Source: Thermoguttaceae bacterium
GTDB lineage: Bacteria; Planctomycetota; Planctomycetia; Pirellulales; Thermoguttaceae
Direction: 5' to 3'
NCBI GenBank assembly: GCA_017939795.1
Contig: JAGBAA010000098.1
Location: 22,981 to 86,980 of the forward strand
Length of the DNA stretch: 64,000 nucleotides
The notes under the pieces were generated by a model. That model saw nothing but the letters and a program-made list of their open reading frames with translations, did no database searches and was not told the origin of the DNA. Shown here piece by piece: positions 1 through 9,748 of this stretch (positions within the stretch are counted from its first letter, which is position 1; every line of letters begins with the position of its first letter). The position numbers and the translations under genes are program-made.

Positions 1-1
1 A

Positions 2-415
2 ATGATCGTGCAGATGGTCGTCATCGCCTCTTTCGTCATCGTGACGGATCAGGTCCTGAAGGCGTACGCCTTTGAGATCAGCCGTCAGCTTTCCGTTTTC
101 GTCGGTCTCATCATCACGAACTGTATCCTGATGGGCCGTGCGGAAGCATTCGCCATGAAAAACCCGCCGATCCCCAGTTTCCTGGACGGCATCGGCAATG
201 GTCTCGGATACAGTCTGGTGCTGGTCATTCTCGCAGCAGCGCGTGAACTTCTCGGCTCCGGAAAACTCCTCGGCATGACCGTTTTCCAGACCGTCAATGA
301 CGGCGGATGGTTCCAGCCCTGGGGACTCATGCTTCTGGCTCCGAGCGCGTTCTTCCTGATCGGATTCTTCATCTGGATCCTGAGAACGTTTGACCCGTCG
401 CAGATCGAAGAATAA
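2..415 (+). CDS. nqrD: Na+-translocating NADH:quinone reductase subunit D (5' truncated by window edge)
   Basis: Membrane subunit of the Na+-NQR complex, which couples NADH oxidation by quinone to sodium export. 137 residues are visible; the family is about 205-215 residues, so roughly the first 70 lie left of the window. Visible are four hydrophobic segments and the conserved stretch [13 protein letters not shown], whose Cys corresponds to one ligand of the iron centre shared between NqrD and NqrE. It is followed after 14 bases, containing the strong SD AGGAGGAGG, by nqrE, so it is the upstream member of an nqr operon whose A-C genes are presumably to the left. The ATG at position 2 is internal, not the real start. 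Confidence 0.95.
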   Translation: MIVQMVVIASFVIVTDQVLKAYAFEISRQLSVFVGLIITNCILMGRAEAFAMKNPPIPSFLDGIGNGLGYSLVLVILAAARELLGSGKLLGMTVFQTVNDGGWFQPWGLMLLAPSAFFLIGFFIWILRTFDPSQIEE

Positions 416-429
416 GGAGGAGGACGAAC

Positions 430-1017
430 ATGGAATACATTCAGTTAATTGTGCGTTCGATTTTCATCGACAACCTGGCGCTTTCGTTCTTCCTTGGAAT
501 GTGCACGTTCCTGGCCGTCTCGAAGCGCGTTTCGACCGCCATCGGTCTGGGTATCGCGGTCATCGTGGTCCAGACGATCACGCTTCCGGTCAACAACCTG
601 ATCCTGAATCATTTTCTGAAAGAGAACGCACTGGTGGACGGCGTTTCACTCACGTTCCTTTCGCTCATCTGCTTCATCGGCGTTATCGCGGCGATGGTTC
701 AGATTTTGGAAATGACGCTGGACCGCTATTTTCCGCCGCTCTACAACGCGCTGGGAATTTTCCTTCCGCTCATCACGGTGAACTGCGCCATCCTTGGCGG
801 TTCGCTTTTCATGGAGCAGCGCGGCTACAATTTAATGGAAAGTGTCTGCTACGGTTTCGGAAGCGGAACGGGCTGGGCACTGGCCATCATCATTCTCGCG
901 GCCGTGCGTGAACGCTGCAAGTACAGTCACATTCCGGCTGGTCTGCGCGGTTTGGGCATCACGTTCATCACCGTCGGTCTTATCGCCATGGCGTTCATGA
1001 CCTTCAGCGGCATCTGA
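430..1017 (+). CDS. nqrE: Na+-translocating NADH:quinone reductase subunit E
   Basis: Membrane subunit of Na+-NQR, 195 residues, full length for the family. Six hydrophobic segments span most of the protein. Cys25 (in [14 protein letters not shown]) and Cys119 (in [15 protein letters not shown]) match the two conserved cysteines that, with two from NqrD, hold the intramembrane iron centre. The start ATG sits 6 bases after an AGGAGGAGG ribosome-binding site. It lies between nqrD and nqrF on the same strand in the canonical D-E-F order, so the three are almost certainly co-transcribed. The family assignment is firm; direct sodium transport is taken from family knowledge. Confidence 0.97.
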   Translation: MEYIQLIVRSIFIDNLALSFFLGMCTFLAVSKRVSTAIGLGIAVIVVQTITLPVNNLILNHFLKENALVDGVSLTFLSLICFIGVIAAMVQILEMTLDRYFPPLYNALGIFLPLITVNCAILGGSLFMEQRGYNLMESVCYGFGSGTGWALAIIILAAVRERCKYSHIPAGLRGLGITFITVGLIAMAFMTFSGI

Positions 1018-1085
1018 GCGTCCGTGAGCCGATTCAGGTTCAATCAGGTTTTAAAAGAATTCACACTTAATCAAAGGTTTAAAAT

Positions 1086-2348
1086 ATGAGTAACCAGGTA
1101 TTCATTTTTGCTGCCGCTTCCTCCGGTCAGCAGATTGGGCTTGGCGTTGCCATGTTTACCGGCGTGGTGATGGTGCTGGTCTGCGCGATCCTGATCGCGC
1201 GCAAGTTCCTCGTCGCGACGGGAGACGTGAAGATCGAGATCAACGACGATCCGTCCAAAACGCTTACGGTGCCGGCCGGCGGTAAACTCCTCCAGACGCT
1301 GGCGTCTAAAAATATTTTCGTCGCGAGTGCCTGCGGCGGGCAGGGAACGTGCGGTCAGTGCCGGCTTCAGGTCCTTGAGGGTGGTGGAGACATCCTCCCC
1401 ACCGAAAAAGACCAGTTCACCCGCGGTGAAGTGCGCGACCATTGGCGTCTTTCCTGCCAGGTCGCCGTCAAGCAGGACATGAAGATCCGCGTTCCGGCCG
1501 AAGTGTTCGACGTGAAAAAGTGGGTCTGCACCGTCCGCTCCAACAAAAACGTCGCGACGTTCATCAAGGAACTCGTCCTTGAGATCCCGGAAGGCGAAGA
1601 AGTCAACTTCAAGGCCGGCGGATACATTCAGATCGAGTGCCCTCCGTACGAAGTCGCGTACAAAGATTTCGACATCGACGAAGAATACCATCCCGATTGG
1701 GACCGTTTCAAGGTCTGGGATTACGTATCGAAGGTGGACAAACCGAATCTGCGCGCGTACTCCATGGCGAACTATCCGGAAGAGAAGGGCATCATCATGC
1801 TCAACGTCCGAATCGCGACGCCTCCGCGCGGCATGAACGTTCCTCCGGGAATCATGTCGTCCTACATTTTCAGCCTGAAACCGGGCGACAAAGTGACCAT
1901 CAGCGGTCCGTACGGCGAATTTTTCCCGCAGGACACCGACGCGGAAATGGTTTACGTCGGCGGCGGTGCCGGTATGGCTCCTCTCCGTTCGCACATTTTC
2001 GACCTGCTCAAGCGTCTCAAGAGCGGCCGCAAGATCTCGTACTGGTACGGCGCGCGTTCCCTGCGTGAAGTCTTCTACGACGACGAATTCCGCGCTCTGG
2101 AAAAGGAGTTCCCGAACTTCAGTTTCCACCTGGCCCTGAGCGATCCGCTTCCGGAAGACAACTGGACGGGCCCGACCGGCTTCATTCATCAGGTCCTTCA
2201 CGACGAGTACCTGAAAGACCACGAAGCGCCGGAATGCTGCGAATACTATATGTGCGGCCCGCCGATGATGACCAGCGCGGTCTGCAAGATGCTCGATTCG
2301 CTCGGAGTGGAGCGCGAAAACATCTACTTCGACGATTTCGGCGGCTGA
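1086..2348 (+). CDS. nqrF: Na+-translocating NADH:quinone reductase subunit F
   Basis: NADH-oxidising flavoprotein subunit of Na+-NQR, 420 residues (family about 405-420). An N-terminal transmembrane helix (about residues 17-38) anchors it. A ferredoxin-type 2Fe-2S domain follows with Cys83, Cys89, Cys92 and Cys124. The C-terminal ferredoxin-reductase module has the FAD motif RAYSMANY, the nucleotide-binding loop [11 protein letters not shown], the YYMCGPPMM segment and the terminal YFDDFGG. The gap to nqrE is 68 bases and the ribosome-binding site (AAAGG) is modest. A terminator follows, making this the last gene of the operon. Confidence 0.97.
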   Translation: MSNQVFIFAAASSGQQIGLGVAMFTGVVMVLVCAILIARKFLVATGDVKIEINDDPSKTLTVPAGGKLLQTLASKNIFVASACGGQGTCGQCRLQVLEGGGDILPTEKDQFTRGEVRDHWRLSCQVAVKQDMKIRVPAEVFDVKKWVCTVRSNKNVATFIKELVLEIPEGEEVNFKAGGYIQIECPPYEVAYKDFDIDEEYHPDWDRFKVWDYVSKVDKPNLRAYSMANYPEEKGIIMLNVRIATPPRGMNVPPGIMSSYIFSLKPGDKVTISGPYGEFFPQDTDAEMVYVGGGAGMAPLRSHIFDLLKRLKSGRKISYWYGARSLREVFYDDEFRALEKEFPNFSFHLALSDPLPEDNWTGPTGFIHQVLHDEYLKDHEAPECCEYYMCGPPMMTSAVCKMLDSLGVERENIYFDDFGG

Positions 2349-2385
2349 TCTTGACAGATTCTGCAGAATATCTGCAGTTTCCAAT

Positions 2386-2455
2386 CCCCAGCGGTTTTTT
2401 CGGGCCGTTGGGGCACTGAAAAACTTCCATGGCATTTGTGTGATGGAAGTTTTTT
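2386..2455 (+). terminator. Double hairpin terminator of the nqr operon
   Basis: Two successive hairpins. The first pairs CCCCAGCGG (2386-2394) with CCGTTGGGG (2405-2413). The second pairs AAAAACTTCCAT (2419-2430) with ATGGAAGTTTTTT (2443-2455) and ends in a T-run, a classical intrinsic terminator. Confidence 0.85.
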
Positions 2456-2496
2456 TGATTTCATCGGAAAGTTTCAGAAAAACATATTTCCTCGTA

Positions 2497-2524
2497 TTGA
2501 CAAATGAAGAAAATCTGCTAAAAT
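2497..2524 (+). promoter_or_regulatory. Sigma-70-type promoter for the small membrane protein
   Basis: TTGACA (2497-2502), 16-bp spacer, TAAAAT (2519-2524). It lies inside the upstream part of the longest reading frame, which argues that the true start of that gene is downstream, at 2587. Confidence 0.75.
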
Positions 2525-2586
2525 CAGATTACTATCTGAATAAAAATTTTCTGGAAAACAGAACGGCTGCAGAAGAAAGGATGAAA

Positions 2587-3183
2587 ATGGCTGGGGCGGG
2601 AAATTGGCTTGACCTGAGTATTGCGTCATTTATCGTATTCGAATTTTCCAAAGAGATCCTGATCGGTTTTTTGCGCCAGGTCGGGTCTGAAATGATCGGC
2701 ATCGTTCGAACACCGTCTGAAAAAACCACGACGCTCCGGACTCGGGAGGGACGGGAAAAACTCTTCACGATCAACTACCGTTGGGCTGACCAAAAAATGA
2801 TCCGCGATCTGGAACGCGGGGAGATATGGATCCTTCATGAACGGATGAAGGATGATTTCTGCCTCGATATGAGTTTTTCTCCGATCTCCGACACGCTGCT
2901 TCGTCAGCTGAACGGGATGCCGCATTTGCGTGTTTTGAAAATTTCCGGCTGTTGGGGAGTGCGCCGCGATGCCGTCCAAATGTTCATTCTGCAAAACCGT
3001 CAATGCCGCGTCATTCACACGCCGGTCACGTATTATGCGCTCAAATGGATCTTTCTGCTTGCGCTTTTGGGATTTATCGCATTCTACTACATCAAAAATC
3101 CGTCCGCGGCCGGCAGCGATAATTCCTTTATGGAACTCATCGGCGGCTGGTGCTGGGAACTTTTGGGATTTCCGGCGGGATAG
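2587..3183 (+). CDS. Hypothetical protein with C-terminal membrane helix
   Basis: 198 residues, not recognised. The start at 2587 is chosen because AGAAAGG lies 6 bases upstream and a good promoter at 2497-2524 would cut any longer version starting at 2440. The middle contains one leucine-rich-like stretch, LRQLNGMPHLRVLKISGC (near residues 109-126), and a single hydrophobic helix follows near the C-terminus (about residues 151-166), leaving a short tail. It could be a small membrane-anchored protein with an LRR-like fold, but one repeat is too little to prove this. It has its own promoter and does not belong to the nqr operon. Confidence 0.65.
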   Translation: MAGAGNWLDLSIASFIVFEFSKEILIGFLRQVGSEMIGIVRTPSEKTTTLRTREGREKLFTINYRWADQKMIRDLERGEIWILHERMKDDFCLDMSFSPISDTLLRQLNGMPHLRVLKISGCWGVRRDAVQMFILQNRQCRVIHTPVTYYALKWIFLLALLGFIAFYYIKNPSAAGSDNSFMELIGGWCWELLGFPAG

Positions 3184-3272
3184 ATATTTTGGGATCCATA
3201 AAAGAATGGGCAAAAGCTGGGGAGAAACGGAGGAATTTTGGGAAATTTTGGAGAATTTCCGTCTCTCCCCTC

Positions 3273-3301
3273 TTGCGTTTTCTGCATAAATCGTGTATCT
3301 T
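3273..3301 (+). promoter_or_regulatory. Probable promoter of the TIM-barrel isomerase gene
   Basis: TTGCGT (3273-3278), 17-bp spacer, TATCTT (3296-3301), giving a 5' leader of roughly 90 bases before the ATG at 3397. Confidence 0.5.
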
Positions 3302-3396
3302 TGAAGTTTAGGAAGAGCGTTTTTTATTTCGATCTGAGAGTTCGGGAGCTTTTCTGTTTCCGAAACTCCTCCCACCCCAAATCAGGAGAATATTTT

Positions 3397-4260
3397 ATGA
3401 ATCGACGCGAAGTCATGAAATCCCTTGCCGTTCTGTCCGCTGCCGGAATGCTTCCGGGGATCCATTCCGCATTTGCAGAAGCCGCGAAGTATGGTTTGAA
3501 GCAGTCCGCGTGTCTCTGGTGTTATGGCGGGTACATGAAAAAGAACAATATTTCGCTGGATCAGTTCTGCGAAGCGGTCGCGAAGATCGGCGTGCGTTCT
3601 CTCGAACTCACCGGGGCCAGTCAGTGGGAAGTGATGAAAAAGTACGGTCTTTGCTGTGCCATGCTTTCTGCTCCAATGGGGATCGCCCGCGGCTTCAACC
3701 ACACAAAATATCATGAAGAGCTTATCGTGAAGACGAAGGCGTGCATCGACGAGGCAGTCAGCTGGGGCTTCAAAAACGTCATCTGCATGTCGGGCAACTG
3801 CGAAGGCATGGGGAAAGAGGAAGGTATGGCGAACTGTGTCAAGGGGCTGAAAGAAGTCGTGCCGTATGCCGAGAAAAAAGGCATCGTGCTCTGCATGGAG
3901 CTGCTCAACAGCCACGGACACAAAGACTATATGGCGGACTCGACGGCATGGTGTGTAGAACTGACGCACAAACTGGATTCGCCGAGCTTCAAGATCCTCT
4001 ACGATATTTTCCACGCCCGTGAAATGGGTGAGGATCCGATCAAAGACATTCGCGAGCACCACGACTGCTGGGGCCACTACCATACGGGCGGATGGCCGGG
4101 CCGTGCGGAGATCGACCTTGCGTCTCAGCAGCTGGATTACGCGAAGATCATGCGCGAGATCGCCGAGACTGGATACCAGGGCTGGATCGGTCAGGAATTC
4201 GTTCCGCGCCGCGATGGTCTCAAGAGTCTGGCGGAAGCGTTCGGCATCTGTGATGTCTGA
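3397..4260 (+). CDS. Sugar phosphate isomerase/epimerase, hydroxypyruvate-isomerase-like, exported
   Basis: 287-residue xylose-isomerase-like TIM barrel (AP endonuclease 2 family). The N-terminus (MNRREVMKSL followed by a hydrophobic stretch ending at AFA) resembles a Tat-type signal, so the enzyme is probably exported, as is common for planctomycetal members. Candidate metal ligands lie at the usual places: Glu168 (CMELLNS), Asp203 (LYDIFHAR), His227/229 (GHYHTGG) and Glu267 (GQEF). AGGAG lies 8 bases before the ATG at 3397; a longer frame to 3238 has no such signal. It is closest in style to Hyi-type hydroxypyruvate isomerases, but the true substrate cannot be told from sequence. It is a single-gene unit with its own promoter and terminator. 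Confidence 0.85.
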   Translation: MNRREVMKSLAVLSAAGMLPGIHSAFAEAAKYGLKQSACLWCYGGYMKKNNISLDQFCEAVAKIGVRSLELTGASQWEVMKKYGLCCAMLSAPMGIARGFNHTKYHEELIVKTKACIDEAVSWGFKNVICMSGNCEGMGKEEGMANCVKGLKEVVPYAEKKGIVLCMELLNSHGHKDYMADSTAWCVELTHKLDSPSFKILYDIFHAREMGEDPIKDIREHHDCWGHYHTGGWPGRAEIDLASQQLDYAKIMREIAETGYQGWIGQEFVPRRDGLKSLAEAFGICDV

Positions 4261-4355
4261 GCTGTATTCCTGGAGCCGTCATGTTGGTGCGGATCCGGAC
4301 GTTTGCCGAGCGGCAGAACATCGGAACGCTGACTGAATGAGGTCTGAATGTCAAG

Positions 4356-4397
4356 GAAAGCGAAAGTCTGGAGAAAATGTGCCAGACTTTCGTTTTC
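4356..4397 (+). terminator. Intrinsic terminator after the isomerase gene
   Basis: Stem CGAAAGTCTGG (4361-4371) with CCAGACTTTCG (4382-4392), loop of 10, followed by TTTTC. Confidence 0.85.
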
Positions 4398-4471
4398 TTA
4401 TCCCATCCGTCCGAATTTCTTGTTTCGTCATGAAATTCCCAATGTATCCTCTTTCCCACAGGAGTTTTTCC

Positions 4472-5434
4472 ATGTCGATCTCCATCATTTCCGCGACGCC
4501 GGCCCATCAGCGCGAAGCGGCTCACCTGATTTATGATTCCACCAATGCCTGGTACGAAAAAAATCGCGGATTTTCTGCGTTTACCGGCGAAAAAGATTCA
4601 GCGCTCCTTTTCTGCCGGACCTACGCGGCCCTCGACGGACAGGAAAACCACTTGATCGCGTGGGATTCTGACGCACAGCGGATCGCGGGATCCTGTTTCG
4701 TGCATCCGCGTCCCACGCACATTTCGCTTGGGATCATGAATGTTCACCCGGACTATTTCGGACAGAGTATTGCGCCGCGGATCCTGGAGCGCATCATTGA
4801 GATCGCACGTTCCCGGGATCTGCCGCTCCATCTTGTTTCCAGCGCGATGAACCTGGATTCCTTTTCCCTCTACAGCCGGATGGGATTCGTACCGCACACG
4901 GTCTTCCAGGACATGATGCTTCCGAATTTCGATTCGCAGAAGATCTTAAAGACGCTCTCCAAAGACGTTTCCCGGCTCCTTCCGAATGTCCGTCCTGCCC
5001 AGATCGCCGACGTTCCGGCCATTGCTGCGCTGGATCTGGAACTGACCGGACGAGATTATACACAGGACTTCACCTACTTCATCCAGAATCCGGACGGCGC
5101 GTGGCGCACATGGGTCCTTGAAACAGAAACGGGCCTCACTGGAGTTCTCTCCTCCGTTTGCGACCCGGGAAGCTGTATGCTGGGACCGGGATTCATGCGG
5201 GATGAGGATTCCATGCTTGCTCTGATCTTCACGGCCTACAGTGCTTTCGTGGAACCGAATGACGCCTTCCCGCCGGCAAGACCGATCTTTCTGGTTCCGT
5301 GTGCTGCGCAAAAAGCAGTCCAGACACTCTATTCATGGGGCGCGCGGAATACGGAGATCCACGTTGGGCAGACGCTTGGCGGAGGCACTCCGGCAAAGGG
5401 ACTCGTCATGCCGACGTTTATGCCGGAATCCTGA
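4472..5434 (+). CDS. Tandem GNAT-family N-acetyltransferase
   Basis: 320 residues that read as two GNAT-like halves. The N-terminal half has the typical fourth strand and acetyl-CoA loop region (MNVHPDYFGQSIAPRILERI, near residues 90-109) and the later SSAMNLDSFSLYSRMGF element. The C-terminal half (from about 170) begins VRPAQIADVPAIAALD, a classical GNAT opening, but its loop is degenerate. AGGAG is 7 bases before the ATG at 4472, inside a longer open frame. The acceptor substrate is unknown. The gene stands between a terminator on the left and a convergent gene on the right. Confidence 0.8.
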   Translation: MSISIISATPAHQREAAHLIYDSTNAWYEKNRGFSAFTGEKDSALLFCRTYAALDGQENHLIAWDSDAQRIAGSCFVHPRPTHISLGIMNVHPDYFGQSIAPRILERIIEIARSRDLPLHLVSSAMNLDSFSLYSRMGFVPHTVFQDMMLPNFDSQKILKTLSKDVSRLLPNVRPAQIADVPAIAALDLELTGRDYTQDFTYFIQNPDGAWRTWVLETETGLTGVLSSVCDPGSCMLGPGFMRDEDSMLALIFTAYSAFVEPNDAFPPARPIFLVPCAAQKAVQTLYSWGARNTEIHVGQTLGGGTPAKGLVMPTFMPES

Positions 5435-5519
5435 GGTGCCGGTAACCAACGGGAGCGGGTTCGTGCCAATGTGCGGAAACGAGATTCACGATCGGCCGTA
5501 CTGAACGCGGCGGAAATTC

Positions 5520-7490
5520 TCATTCTGCCGTACGCATCAAAGTCTTGAATCGTTCCGCAAATTCCGGATCGAACCCCATTCCAAGAAGGGCGCAGGCATC
5601 ACCGGTGAGTTCATGTTTTCCATCTTTTGAGGTCAGTCCAAGCAGGCAGACGCAGACGCAGGTCCCATTTTTGAATCGTCCGGCAGCGATCACGGTATGT
5701 CCCCGCCAGGTAAACTCTTCCTTAAAGAGCAGATTTTCGCTGTCTTTGACCATTTCCTGCCAGATGGAATACATCCGAAGAAAACTTTTCCCATAGGACG
5801 AAAAGAGGAGCATCTCTTCTTCCGTGTTTCTGAAAATGAAGTTTCGTCCGCCGGTTCCGGGGTATTTGGGGTCCGGGATCTGTTCCACCTTTTCGAAAGT
5901 AAATCCGTCTGGAAACGTGAAGATCGAGTGTCCGGAAACTTTATTCTGCCAGGATCTGGCATAGCTTTCCGCATAGGAATTGGGCGCACCGCGGAGGATG
6001 AGATAATCGGCATGGTCGAACGCATTCGGCGCAATGACGCGGATGCCTTTGGGGATCGAGACGGAGGTCAGATAGCGGCACGAGGCAAACGCTTCTTCCG
6101 CGATCTCCGTTACGCCGTCAGGAATGGCAAATTCAGTGCGCCGGCTTTCTCGCGGGTAGTGGATCAGTTTCGTTTTTTTCCGGTCAAACAGGATGCCGTC
6201 TTCTACCAAAAAGTTGGGATGCCTGCCGAAAACCTCTTCAAGGCGCACCTGCGTTCCGTCAAAAAGTCCGCTTCCGACGTTCGTGACGGAATCCGGAACG
6301 GTCACGGACGTTAGCTGAGAGCAATCTGCGAACGCACGCCGGGCGATCGCCGTAACCGGCAGGCCATTGATCGTTTCCGGAATCTTCACTTCCTCCGCCT
6401 CGCCGGTATACCGCGTGATCTCGACAGTTCCTTCATGGACGACAAACTGGAGACCGCTTTTCTGGGCTGCCGCGGTAAAGACGCCGTTCTGTTCCGAGAA
6501 CGGGATCTTTTCTTTGGCGGCATATCTCGCGGCAGCGGATCCCTTGGAGCCGCAGAGCGTCAGCATCCCGCAGGCAGCAAACGCCCGCGCAGAAATTTTT
6601 TTCACATTGGGAGAAATTGTGGCGTTTTTCAAAACCCGACAGTAGAAAAACGCGGATTCTCCAATCGAAACGACGGTTTCCGGGATCTGAAGGGTCTCCA
6701 GCTGGGTGCAGAATGCAAAAGCCCAGTCTCCGATGTATCGAACGCCATCAGGAATCACTACACGAGTCAGTTTACTGCACTTGAAGAACGCATGCGTCCC
6801 AATTTTCGTGACCGGCTGACCGTCGATCTGAGCCGGGATCACGACTTCGGCGGCCGTCTCGTCCGTGAAGCGCAGGATTTCGACATGATCCAGGAACAGC
6901 ATATACTCAAAATTGGCGTTCGCGAGCTTCTGCTGATCCGGTTTTTTCTTTCGGGAAGCCTCCAGACGGGCGATGGCGCTGCTGCGGACCTCCTTGACGA
7001 ATTCCTGGTCATCCTCTGAAAGTTCGGTAAGAAGCAGACGCATGGTTTCTCCGTCGATGATCAGAGGGATAGTGTTTCGTGTCGGATCGTCATTTTCCAC
7101 GTCCCACGACGCTCGGATATTCGTCCCGGAATTCAGGACCCACGTTTTCAGCGATTCCGGACGGTATGGGTTTCCAGGAATGATGCGTTCTGCCTCATAC
7201 AGAACCGCTTCAAATTCCGGAATATTGCGCAGGACGGTTTCCCGTTCAATGATCCCGATATTGGCGACGTAGAGCAGATCGTCATCGCAGAAATTCACCA
7301 TTTTCCAGCGTCGCGGATTTCCCTCGACCAGAAGGCGGATAAACTGTTCATCCGAACTCAACCCGTTGTACTGCCCTTTGATCGTATTTCCATCTCGGTC
7401 TGTCCACGTTCGTACCGGAAATTCTTCACCTGCCGCAGACGACACGATAAAAAGGCAAAAGATCGGCAGGAACACAATCAAACTCTTCAT
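5520..7490 (-). CDS. Secreted SHD1-domain protein with BspA-type leucine-rich repeats
   Basis: 656 residues with a signal peptide (MKSLIVFLPIFC..., cleavage near SSAAG). After it comes a short SHD1-like domain (VRTWTDRDGNTIKGQYNG) and a second partial copy ending LSEDDQEFV, a domain common in planctomycetal exported proteins. The middle contains at least seven Treponema BspA-like repeats of the form IGxxAFxxCxxLxxVxIPxxV. The last ~150 residues are unrecognised. The start at 7490 is chosen by the preceding GGGGA and by the signal peptide; a 38-residue upstream extension is open but unlikely. BspA-type proteins are often surface adhesins; that role here is inference. Confidence 0.8.
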   Translation of the reverse strand: MKSLIVFLPIFCLFIVSSAAGEEFPVRTWTDRDGNTIKGQYNGLSSDEQFIRLLVEGNPRRWKMVNFCDDDLLYVANIGIIERETVLRNIPEFEAVLYEAERIIPGNPYRPESLKTWVLNSGTNIRASWDVENDDPTRNTIPLIIDGETMRLLLTELSEDDQEFVKEVRSSAIARLEASRKKKPDQQKLANANFEYMLFLDHVEILRFTDETAAEVVIPAQIDGQPVTKIGTHAFFKCSKLTRVVIPDGVRYIGDWAFAFCTQLETLQIPETVVSIGESAFFYCRVLKNATISPNVKKISARAFAACGMLTLCGSKGSAAARYAAKEKIPFSEQNGVFTAAAQKSGLQFVVHEGTVEITRYTGEAEEVKIPETINGLPVTAIARRAFADCSQLTSVTVPDSVTNVGSGLFDGTQVRLEEVFGRHPNFLVEDGILFDRKKTKLIHYPRESRRTEFAIPDGVTEIAEEAFASCRYLTSVSIPKGIRVIAPNAFDHADYLILRGAPNSYAESYARSWQNKVSGHSIFTFPDGFTFEKVEQIPDPKYPGTGGRNFIFRNTEEEMLLFSSYGKSFLRMYSIWQEMVKDSENLLFKEEFTWRGHTVIAAGRFKNGTCVCVCLLGLTSKDGKHELTGDACALLGMGFDPEFAERFKTLMRTAE

Positions 7491-7744
7491 GAGCTTCCCC
7501 GCTGGATGGATCGCAAATCCAAAAAATAAAGTGAAATTTTCCATTTTCAGCATTCCCGGCACTTCCCCAAAGTTCCAGTCAAAATGTTCAGGCAGACTCC
7601 CCAAACCGGTGTACTGTATTTTTTATTTTGTCGGCAAACCAAATGGTTTCTCAACAGAAAAAATCTCATTTCCCATACACGTTTCCATTCTAGCATCTTA
7701 CGGATAAATTGCGATGGGGACTCCCAAAATTCTTTCCTTTTTTC

Positions 7745-7772
7745 TTGATTTTTTTCGAAATCTATTTAAAAT
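7745..7772 (+). promoter_or_regulatory. Promoter of the DUF1559 gene
   Basis: TTGATT (7745-7750), 16-bp spacer, TAAAAT (7767-7772). The 454-bp divergent gap 7491-7944 is otherwise AT-rich with no gene; the predicted 5' leader is about 170 bases. Confidence 0.6.
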
Positions 7773-7944
7773 GGTTCTAAATCTGAGAACTCCCCCTTTA
7801 CAGAAACAAAATTTTATGATTTAATTGGAGAATTGAAATTTAGATGCGGATAGGACGATCCGTGTTTTCAGGATCCGGCATGGTCTGCATGAAGCCAGGT
7901 TCTGCAAGATTTGAAAATGAGGATTGAAAATCAAAGGAAATGCC

Positions 7945-8946
7945 ATGAACACGCGGATGTCGTCGCTTTCGAGACATGAGGGATTCACGCTCGTAGAACT
8001 TCTGGTCGTCATCGCGATCATTGGAATGCTGATGGGGCTTCTTCTGCCGGCTGTTCAGCAGGCGCGTGAGGCGGCGCGGAGCACGCAGTGTTCCAATAAT
8101 TTGAAGCAGCTGGTTACGGGAGCTATGAATCACGTGAGTATCGTCGAAAGTTATCCCACCGGCGGCTGGCACTACTACATGGTGGGCGATGCGGATCGCG
8201 GTTTCGGGGAAAGTCAGCCCGGAAGCTGGTATTTCTGTATCCTTCCCTACATCGAACAGTCGGCACTTTACCAGCTTTCTGCGCTTGGCGAGAATCCGAA
8301 TTCTGCTCCGTCCGGAACCAAAAAGGCGAACGGACTGACTCTCATCACGACGCCGATCCCGATGTTTCACTGCCCGTCACGACGCAAAGCGAAACTGTAC
8401 ACCTACGGCAGCGGCAATACCGGAACGGCCGGCAAGATCTACAATGCGAACTCCTCTTCGTCTGTTGCCCGCGGCGATTATGCTGCCAGTTTCGGCGACA
8501 ACAGCGGGTCGAGCGAGACAAATTCACTCACTCCGGCTTCCTATCCCGAGGCGGTGAATTTCAATCTTACTCCGCCGGCTTCGACGGGGGTCGTGTTCCG
8601 TTTCAGTGCGGTGAAGGACAGCGACATCACAGACGGTCAGACGAACACCATTTTCTGCGGCGAAAAATACCTCATGCCGGGACATTACGAGTCGGGTGCT
8701 TGCACGGCAGACAATGAAGGCGTTTTCTTCGGCTGCGACAACGACAATCAGCGCTCTTCCCATGACCAGCCGACGCAGGACCGCATCGGATTCAACTCGC
8801 TGACGATGTGGGGAAGCGCACATTCCGGGACCGTCGGGATGGCCATGTGCGACGGTTCGGTACGCCGGATCTCTTATTCGACGAACCTCTCGGTCTGGCA
8901 TAATCTCGGAAACCGTGAAGACGGAAACGTGCAGGCAACTCCATAG
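7945..8946 (+). CDS. DUF1559 pseudopilin-like protein
   Basis: 333 residues. The prepilin N-terminal cleavage/methylation motif is seen at residues 13-24 (GFTLVELLVVIA, with the mature Phe and Glu5) followed by a long hydrophobic helix. The conserved LLPAVQQAREAARSTQCSNNLKQL block directly afterwards marks the DUF1559 family, which is strongly expanded in planctomycetes. The C-terminal part has the family's typical ending with a histidine- and glycine-rich stretch (WGSAHSGTVGMAMCDGSV). Processing by a prepilin peptidase and assembly or exposure at the cell surface are expected from family knowledge; no pilus genes are nearby. AAAGGAAA precedes the ATG at 7945. Confidence 0.93.
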   Translation: MNTRMSSLSRHEGFTLVELLVVIAIIGMLMGLLLPAVQQAREAARSTQCSNNLKQLVTGAMNHVSIVESYPTGGWHYYMVGDADRGFGESQPGSWYFCILPYIEQSALYQLSALGENPNSAPSGTKKANGLTLITTPIPMFHCPSRRKAKLYTYGSGNTGTAGKIYNANSSSSVARGDYAASFGDNSGSSETNSLTPASYPEAVNFNLTPPASTGVVFRFSAVKDSDITDGQTNTIFCGEKYLMPGHYESGACTADNEGVFFGCDNDNQRSSHDQPTQDRIGFNSLTMWGSAHSGTVGMAMCDGSVRRISYSTNLSVWHNLGNREDGNVQATP

Positions 8947-8970
8947 TAGTTTCGTCGCAGTTCCGGGCGG

Positions 8971-9657
8971 TCACTGTTCGGCGAGATGCTTTTTCACGAC
9001 AGGTGCGAGGGCGCGGCCCCAGATCTCGTAACCCTGTGCGTTGGGGTGGACGAGGTCCGGGTGCGTCTCACGGTGCATGAGGCCGTCGGAGTCAAGGAAA
9101 AGATCGTGGAAGTCCAGGAAAATGATGTGCCTGCCGTCGGCCATCGCCGGGAGGGCTTCGTTGACCTTCAAAATGCGCTGACGCCGGGCACTTTGAGGCG
9201 TCGGATCTTTCGGATCGCTCGGAAAGACTGCGTGGTGCAGGATCACCGCATTCGGCCAGCGGTCCCGGAGTTTGGCGAGGATCTTTCGATTCCCTTCGAT
9301 CGCTGTTTCCGGCGTCATGGCGAGGTATCCGACATCATTCGTTCCGATCATCAGCACGATGAGCCTGGGCGAGACATTGCGGGCGGCTGGACAGTCGATC
9401 TGACGCAGACACTGCGCGGTCGAATGCCCCCCGACCCCAATGTTCAGTACGCGGTATTCGCCAAAATACCGATTCCAGACCTCCCGATCCTCCTTCCCAT
9501 TGTCCCACCGATCTGTGATGGAATCGCCGACAAAAAGAATGTCGATCTCCTCCGCTGCACGCAGTACCGCACTCCCTCCGCTGAGTCCCAGGGCCATGAG
9601 AATGGCCGGCAAAAGAAAGCGGACTGGAATGAAGATCTTGAAAAAACGCGAACTCAT
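8971..9657 (-). CDS. SGNH/GDSL-type esterase, exported or membrane-anchored
   Basis: 228-residue SGNH hydrolase. All four signature blocks are seen: GDSIT with nucleophile Ser46, the Gly block (NIGVGGHST), the Asn block GTND, and DLVHPNAQGY with the catalytic Asp and His. It resembles platelet-activating-factor acetylhydrolase-like and carbohydrate esterases of this superfamily; the substrate is not known. A hydrophobic N-terminal segment (about residues 10-34, ending VLRAAEE) suggests export. The start at 9657 is supported by GAGG 6 bases upstream. The gene is convergent with the DUF1559 gene, separated by 24 bases. Confidence 0.9.
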   Translation of the reverse strand: MSSRFFKIFIPVRFLLPAILMALGLSGGSAVLRAAEEIDILFVGDSITDRWDNGKEDREVWNRYFGEYRVLNIGVGGHSTAQCLRQIDCPAARNVSPRLIVLMIGTNDVGYLAMTPETAIEGNRKILAKLRDRWPNAVILHHAVFPSDPKDPTPQSARRQRILKVNEALPAMADGRHIIFLDFHDLFLDSDGLMHRETHPDLVHPNAQGYEIWGRALAPVVKKHLAEQ

Positions 9658-9719
9658 ATTTGACCTCATCACACGACATTCAAAAAACACGTAGACCGGT
9701 CCAATACCGGCATTCTTTC

Positions 9720-9748
9720 ATTTTACCCGAATTTCGAAAAAAATGCAA
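9720..9748 (-). promoter_or_regulatory. Promoter of the SGNH hydrolase gene
   Basis: On the minus strand: TTGCAT (complement of 9743-9748), 17-bp spacer, TAAAAT (complement of 9720-9725). Confidence 0.6.

Noticed and set aside
1071..2435. Minus-strand frame covering nqrF
   Set aside because: Shadow of nqrF; it also runs through the nqr terminator.
2440..2586. Longer N-terminus for the small membrane protein, beginning at a GTG at 2440
   Set aside because: The start lies inside the nqr terminator hairpin and upstream of the gene's own promoter.
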